Below, one piece after another: positions 62,050 to 64,000 of a stretch of 64,000 nucleotides of DNA. The notes beneath the pieces were generated by a model. The model did no database searches. It had not been told where the DNA came from and worked only from the letters and a program-made list of their open reading frames with translations. Position 1 is the stretch's first letter, and every line of letters begins with the position of its first letter. The translations under genes and the position numbers were made by a program. The stretch covers positions 192,506 through 256,505 of the forward strand of contig JAVBLR010000011.1 of assembly GCA_031553395.1 (NCBI GenBank), read 5' to 3'. This DNA comes from WRGA01 sp031553395. GTDB lineage: Bacteria > Bacteroidota > Bacteroidia > Bacteroidales > WRGA01.

Positions 62050-62210
62050 GATTAATAAGAATTTTGAAGTGTGAATTTTGAAGTGTGAATTTTTATACAA
62101 TGAGCAATTTATTTAATTTATTTTTGAGAACAAAATAAAATACAAAACTACATCAATTTAAAAATCAAACTTCAAACTTCTCTATTCAAACTTCTTTTAT
62201 ATATGCTCTT
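62050..62210. repeat. TTTTGAAGTGTGAA word repeat upstream of parE
   Basis: GAATTTTGAAGTGTGAATTT is tandem at 62051-62093, and AATCAAACTTCAAACTTCTC with ATTCAAACTTC at 62163-62191 forms the opposing arm. Confidence 0.6.
62143..62150 (-). promoter_or_regulatory. -7 element of the parE-coaD unit
   Basis: Minus strand TAGTTTTG, matching TAnnTTTG, 94 bp before parE and between the repeat arms. Confidence 0.45.
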
Positions 62211-63316
62211 CTGCGTTTATGTTGCTCTTTTTCAAAAGCATCCCATTGGGATTGTACTTTCGTATTATTTTCTAATTCCACATTGCTTTCGGCAAAATAA
62301 TATCCGTTTTTATAGGCAGTAGGCGTTAAGTAACTAAACAACAACGCATTTACACCTTTTCCCTGAAAATCGGGACGAACAGCAATCAAATACAAATCGA
62401 TCGTATCGTGCTTGTCTTTTCCTTTCAATGCCCGAAGTAAATGAACAAAACCAAAAGGCAGTAATTTACCTCCAGCTTTTTGCATCGCCCTCGACATTGA
62501 AGGTATTGATATTCCGAAACAAATTAAATTATCATCAGCATCTGTTATCAATGGCACAAAATCGGGACGTAACATTGTGATATATATCTTAATGTAATAG
62601 TCTATTTGTTTTTTTGTAAGAGGTGTAAATCCGTAAATATCTGCATAAGATTCATTTAAAAGATCAAATATCTTTTGTCCGTATGGAAGAATATCTTTTG
62701 TTTTTTTAAATGTAAGCACATTCAGGTTATACCTTCGTTGTACAATCTCGCCCACTTTAGCAAATCTTTCGGGAGCTTTTTCGGGAATTGTTATCTTAAA
62801 TTCAACCCAATCATTATCCTTTTTATATCCAAGTTTTTCCATGTGAACCGGGTAATATGGATAATTATAGATTGTTGCCATTGTTCCCAAGCGGTCAAAA
62901 CCTTCGATTAACATTCCTTCCTGATCTAAATCGGTAAATCCCATTGGCCCGTGTACAGCCGTAACGCCTTTCGAAACCGCCCAATCTTCAACCGCTTTTA
63001 ATAATGCTGAAGAAACTTCGATATCATCAATAAATTCGATCCAGCCAAAACGAGCATGTTTTTGTTTCCAAGTTTCATTTGCCCTATGATTAATCATTCC
63101 GGCAATCCGTCCCACAGCCTTTCCATCCTTATACGCCATATAATAAATATGATCACAAAATTCAAACGCAGGATTTTTTTTCGGATTCAATGTATCACAT
63201 TCTTCCAACACCAAAGTTGGCACATAATAGGGATTCTCTTTATAGTGCTTGTGAGCAAATTTCACAAAATTCTTGATTTCAGCCGGAGTTGAAATTTCCT
63301 TAATAGTAACGGACAT
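62186..63316 (-). CDS. GNAT-superfamily acetyltransferase-like protein
   Basis: 376 residues, conserved in Bacteroidota. YMAYKDGKAVGRIAGMINHR and WIEFIDDIEVSSALLKAVED lie in an N-terminal GNAT-like fold; HGPMGFTDLDQEGMLIEGFD follows. The C-terminal half has IAVRPDFQGKGVNALLFSYL, the acetyl-CoA-binding Q-x-x-G-x-G/A pattern. Substrate unknown. The gene has its own -7 box. Confidence 0.82.
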   Translation of the reverse strand: MSVTIKEISTPAEIKNFVKFAHKHYKENPYYVPTLVLEECDTLNPKKNPAFEFCDHIYYMAYKDGKAVGRIAGMINHRANETWKQKHARFGWIEFIDDIEVSSALLKAVEDWAVSKGVTAVHGPMGFTDLDQEGMLIEGFDRLGTMATIYNYPYYPVHMEKLGYKKDNDWVEFKITIPEKAPERFAKVGEIVQRRYNLNVLTFKKTKDILPYGQKIFDLLNESYADIYGFTPLTKKQIDYYIKIYITMLRPDFVPLITDADDNLICFGISIPSMSRAMQKAGGKLLPFGFVHLLRALKGKDKHDTIDLYLIAVRPDFQGKGVNALLFSYLTPTAYKNGYYFAESNVELENNTKVQSQWDAFEKEQHKRRRAYIKEV

Positions 63317-63363
63317 TCGATTCGTTAGGATTGCTAATATTTATCTTAAGATTAAAACGCCAG

Positions 63364-63371
63364 CAAAGATA
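63364..63371 (-). promoter_or_regulatory. -7 element of the GNAT-like gene
   Basis: Minus strand TATCTTTG, perfect TAnnTTTG, 48 bp before the start codon. Confidence 0.6.
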
Positions 63372-63723
63372 TACATTTATTTGTCTTTTTGTGGGAGGCT
63401 ATCCTAACTTTTTAATTATTGTTGTCAGCTACCAATTGTTAGTTATTCGCTTGATAGAAAAATATCAATAGGCTTCATTTTTAAGCCAATATAAATTTGA
63501 AAATATTTTTAAACAAGTTAATAATCAAACAAATAAATAAAATTGGGCGTTTAATAAAAAGGAAAGATTTCATAACAATAGGTACTTTTTTAGATAGGAA
63601 CAGGAAAAATAATAACGCCAAAAATGCCTCCATTTCATATAATATCAATAAAACAATACATTAAACAAAATAAATCTCTTTTTGTAAGATAATTATCAAA
63701 CTATTTCAATTTAACATATAATA
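63372..63723. other. AT-rich spacer left of the insertion sequence
   Basis: About 350 bp with a small repeat-word remnant (TTGTTGTCAGC, CAATTGTTAGTTATTCGC at ~63418-63450). Otherwise no gene or RNA seen. Confidence 0.5.
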
Positions 63724-63747
63724 CCTAGGGTAAACGCACGAAATTTA

Positions 63748-63755
63748 TAGCTTTG
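63748..63755 (+). promoter_or_regulatory. -7 element of the IS transposase
   Basis: TAGCTTTG, perfect TAnnTTTG, 4 bp before the ATG, so the mRNA would be leaderless or nearly so. Confidence 0.45.
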
Positions 63756-63759
63756 CCGG

Positions 63760-64000
63760 ATGAAATCATTACAACGCTATTTATCCAGTATCGAAGATTT
63801 TCGAGTAGAGAAAAAATGTTTGCATAAGTTATCGGACATATTATTCATTGGTCTGATGACTTATCTGAGTAACGGAGAGGATTATGAAGATATGGTTTTG
63901 TTTACCAAGACCCATGAGCATTTTCTGAAAGAGTTTATCGAATTACCGAACGGTATTCCCTCTCATGATACCTTTAATCGGGTATTTTCGCTGTTGGAAC
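63760..64000 (+). CDS. ISAs1-family transposase, N-terminal 80 residues (runs off window)
   Basis: The frame starts MKSLQRYLSSIEDFRVEKKC and reads KLSDILFIGLMTYLSNGED, FTKTHEHFLKEFIELPNGIP and SHDTFNRVFSLLE. This is the DDE-transposase-associated N-terminal domain of ISAs1 transposases (IPSHDTFNRVF is the hallmark). The DDE catalytic core lies beyond the window end. The frame is intact to base 64000. Confidence 0.9.
   Translation, partial: MKSLQRYLSSIEDFRVEKKCLHKLSDILFIGLMTYLSNGEDYEDMVLFTKTHEHFLKEFIELPNGIPSHDTFNRVFSLLE

Larger units (their letters stand above)
63724..64000 (+). mobile_element. ISAs1-family insertion sequence, left part only
   Basis: TAGGGTAAACGCACGAAATT at 63726-63745 resembles an ISAs1-family terminal inverted repeat. 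It is followed 14 bp later by a transposase start. The right end and target duplication are outside the window. Confidence 0.7.

Noticed and set aside
4499..62210. The word repeats as a CRISPR array
   Set aside because: Words are short, variable and contiguous without unique spacers of constant length, and no cas genes are present.

Overview
The window is AT-rich chromosomal DNA of a Bacteroidota bacterium, most likely order Bacteroidales. Evidence is the lineage-restricted families (DUF4290, DUF4251, DUF4295, DUF6515), the ribosomal order rplM-rpsI-rpsB-tsf, weak Shine-Dalgarno sequences, and more than twenty copies of the Bacteroidota -7 promoter element TAnnTTTG. The genus cannot be fixed from sequence alone. 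Hcp, catalase, ferritin and a membrane polyferredoxin suggest a fermentative or anaerobic organism that meets oxygen and nitrogen stress.

Layout. 1-3.7 kb: truncated NAD(P)HX repair enzyme and recQ. 3.7-6.3 kb: fabG, a KAS III enzyme and a TetR regulator with a palindromic operator. 6.4-9.2 kb: a 34-residue lipoprotein, a NapH/NapG-like polyferredoxin and a Tat-exported DUF362 protein. 9.3-11.8 kb: phosphoribosyltransferase plus ECF-type membrane protein, then an OmpA porin. 12.2-15.4 kb: the oxidative pentose-phosphate operon gnd-zwf-pgl. 15.5-20.9 kb: ferritin, a Ser/Asn-rich DUF6515 protein, tsaB-DUF4290-murA and a DUF4251 lipoprotein. 21-25.6 kb: hcp with a CRP/FNR-type operator, and the lemA-DUF2207 pair. 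25.7-26.3 kb: a gene-free, GC-richer fold-back element. 26.3-32.3 kb: catalase, tRNA-Arg(CCT), recO, an ABC exporter and dacB. 32.4-35.2 kb: the ribosomal operon. 35.5-44.4 kb: DUF389, YfaP/TPR and FUSC proteins, uxuA with a mannonate-reductase-like SDR, an orphan sensor kinase, a conserved unknown and rsmI. 44.5-51.9 kb: ftsK, ftsY, L28-L33-DUF4295, a maltose-type acetyltransferase, a VanX-like dipeptidase and L27/L21. 52-63.3 kb: lolA, lpxK-punA-thiL, a double-DTG aspartyl protease, an RsmB/RsmF-type methyltransferase, coaD, parE and a GNAT protein. 63.7 kb to the end: the left end of an ISAs1-family insertion sequence.

Most of the window is housekeeping. The two most unusual features are non-coding. 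One is the ~575-bp fold-back element at 25.7-26.3 kb, which has 18-bp terminal inverted repeats and near-palindromic arms. The other is a set of about twenty intergenic spacers built from short, slightly degenerate word repeats, many arranged as facing inverted arms. These run up to stop or start codons and create false N-terminal extensions of MurA and ParE. Further points are a MurA with Asp at the fosfomycin-target Cys position, an hcp operator at a class-II activator distance, and a 13+13-bp TetR palindrome overlapping its own promoter.
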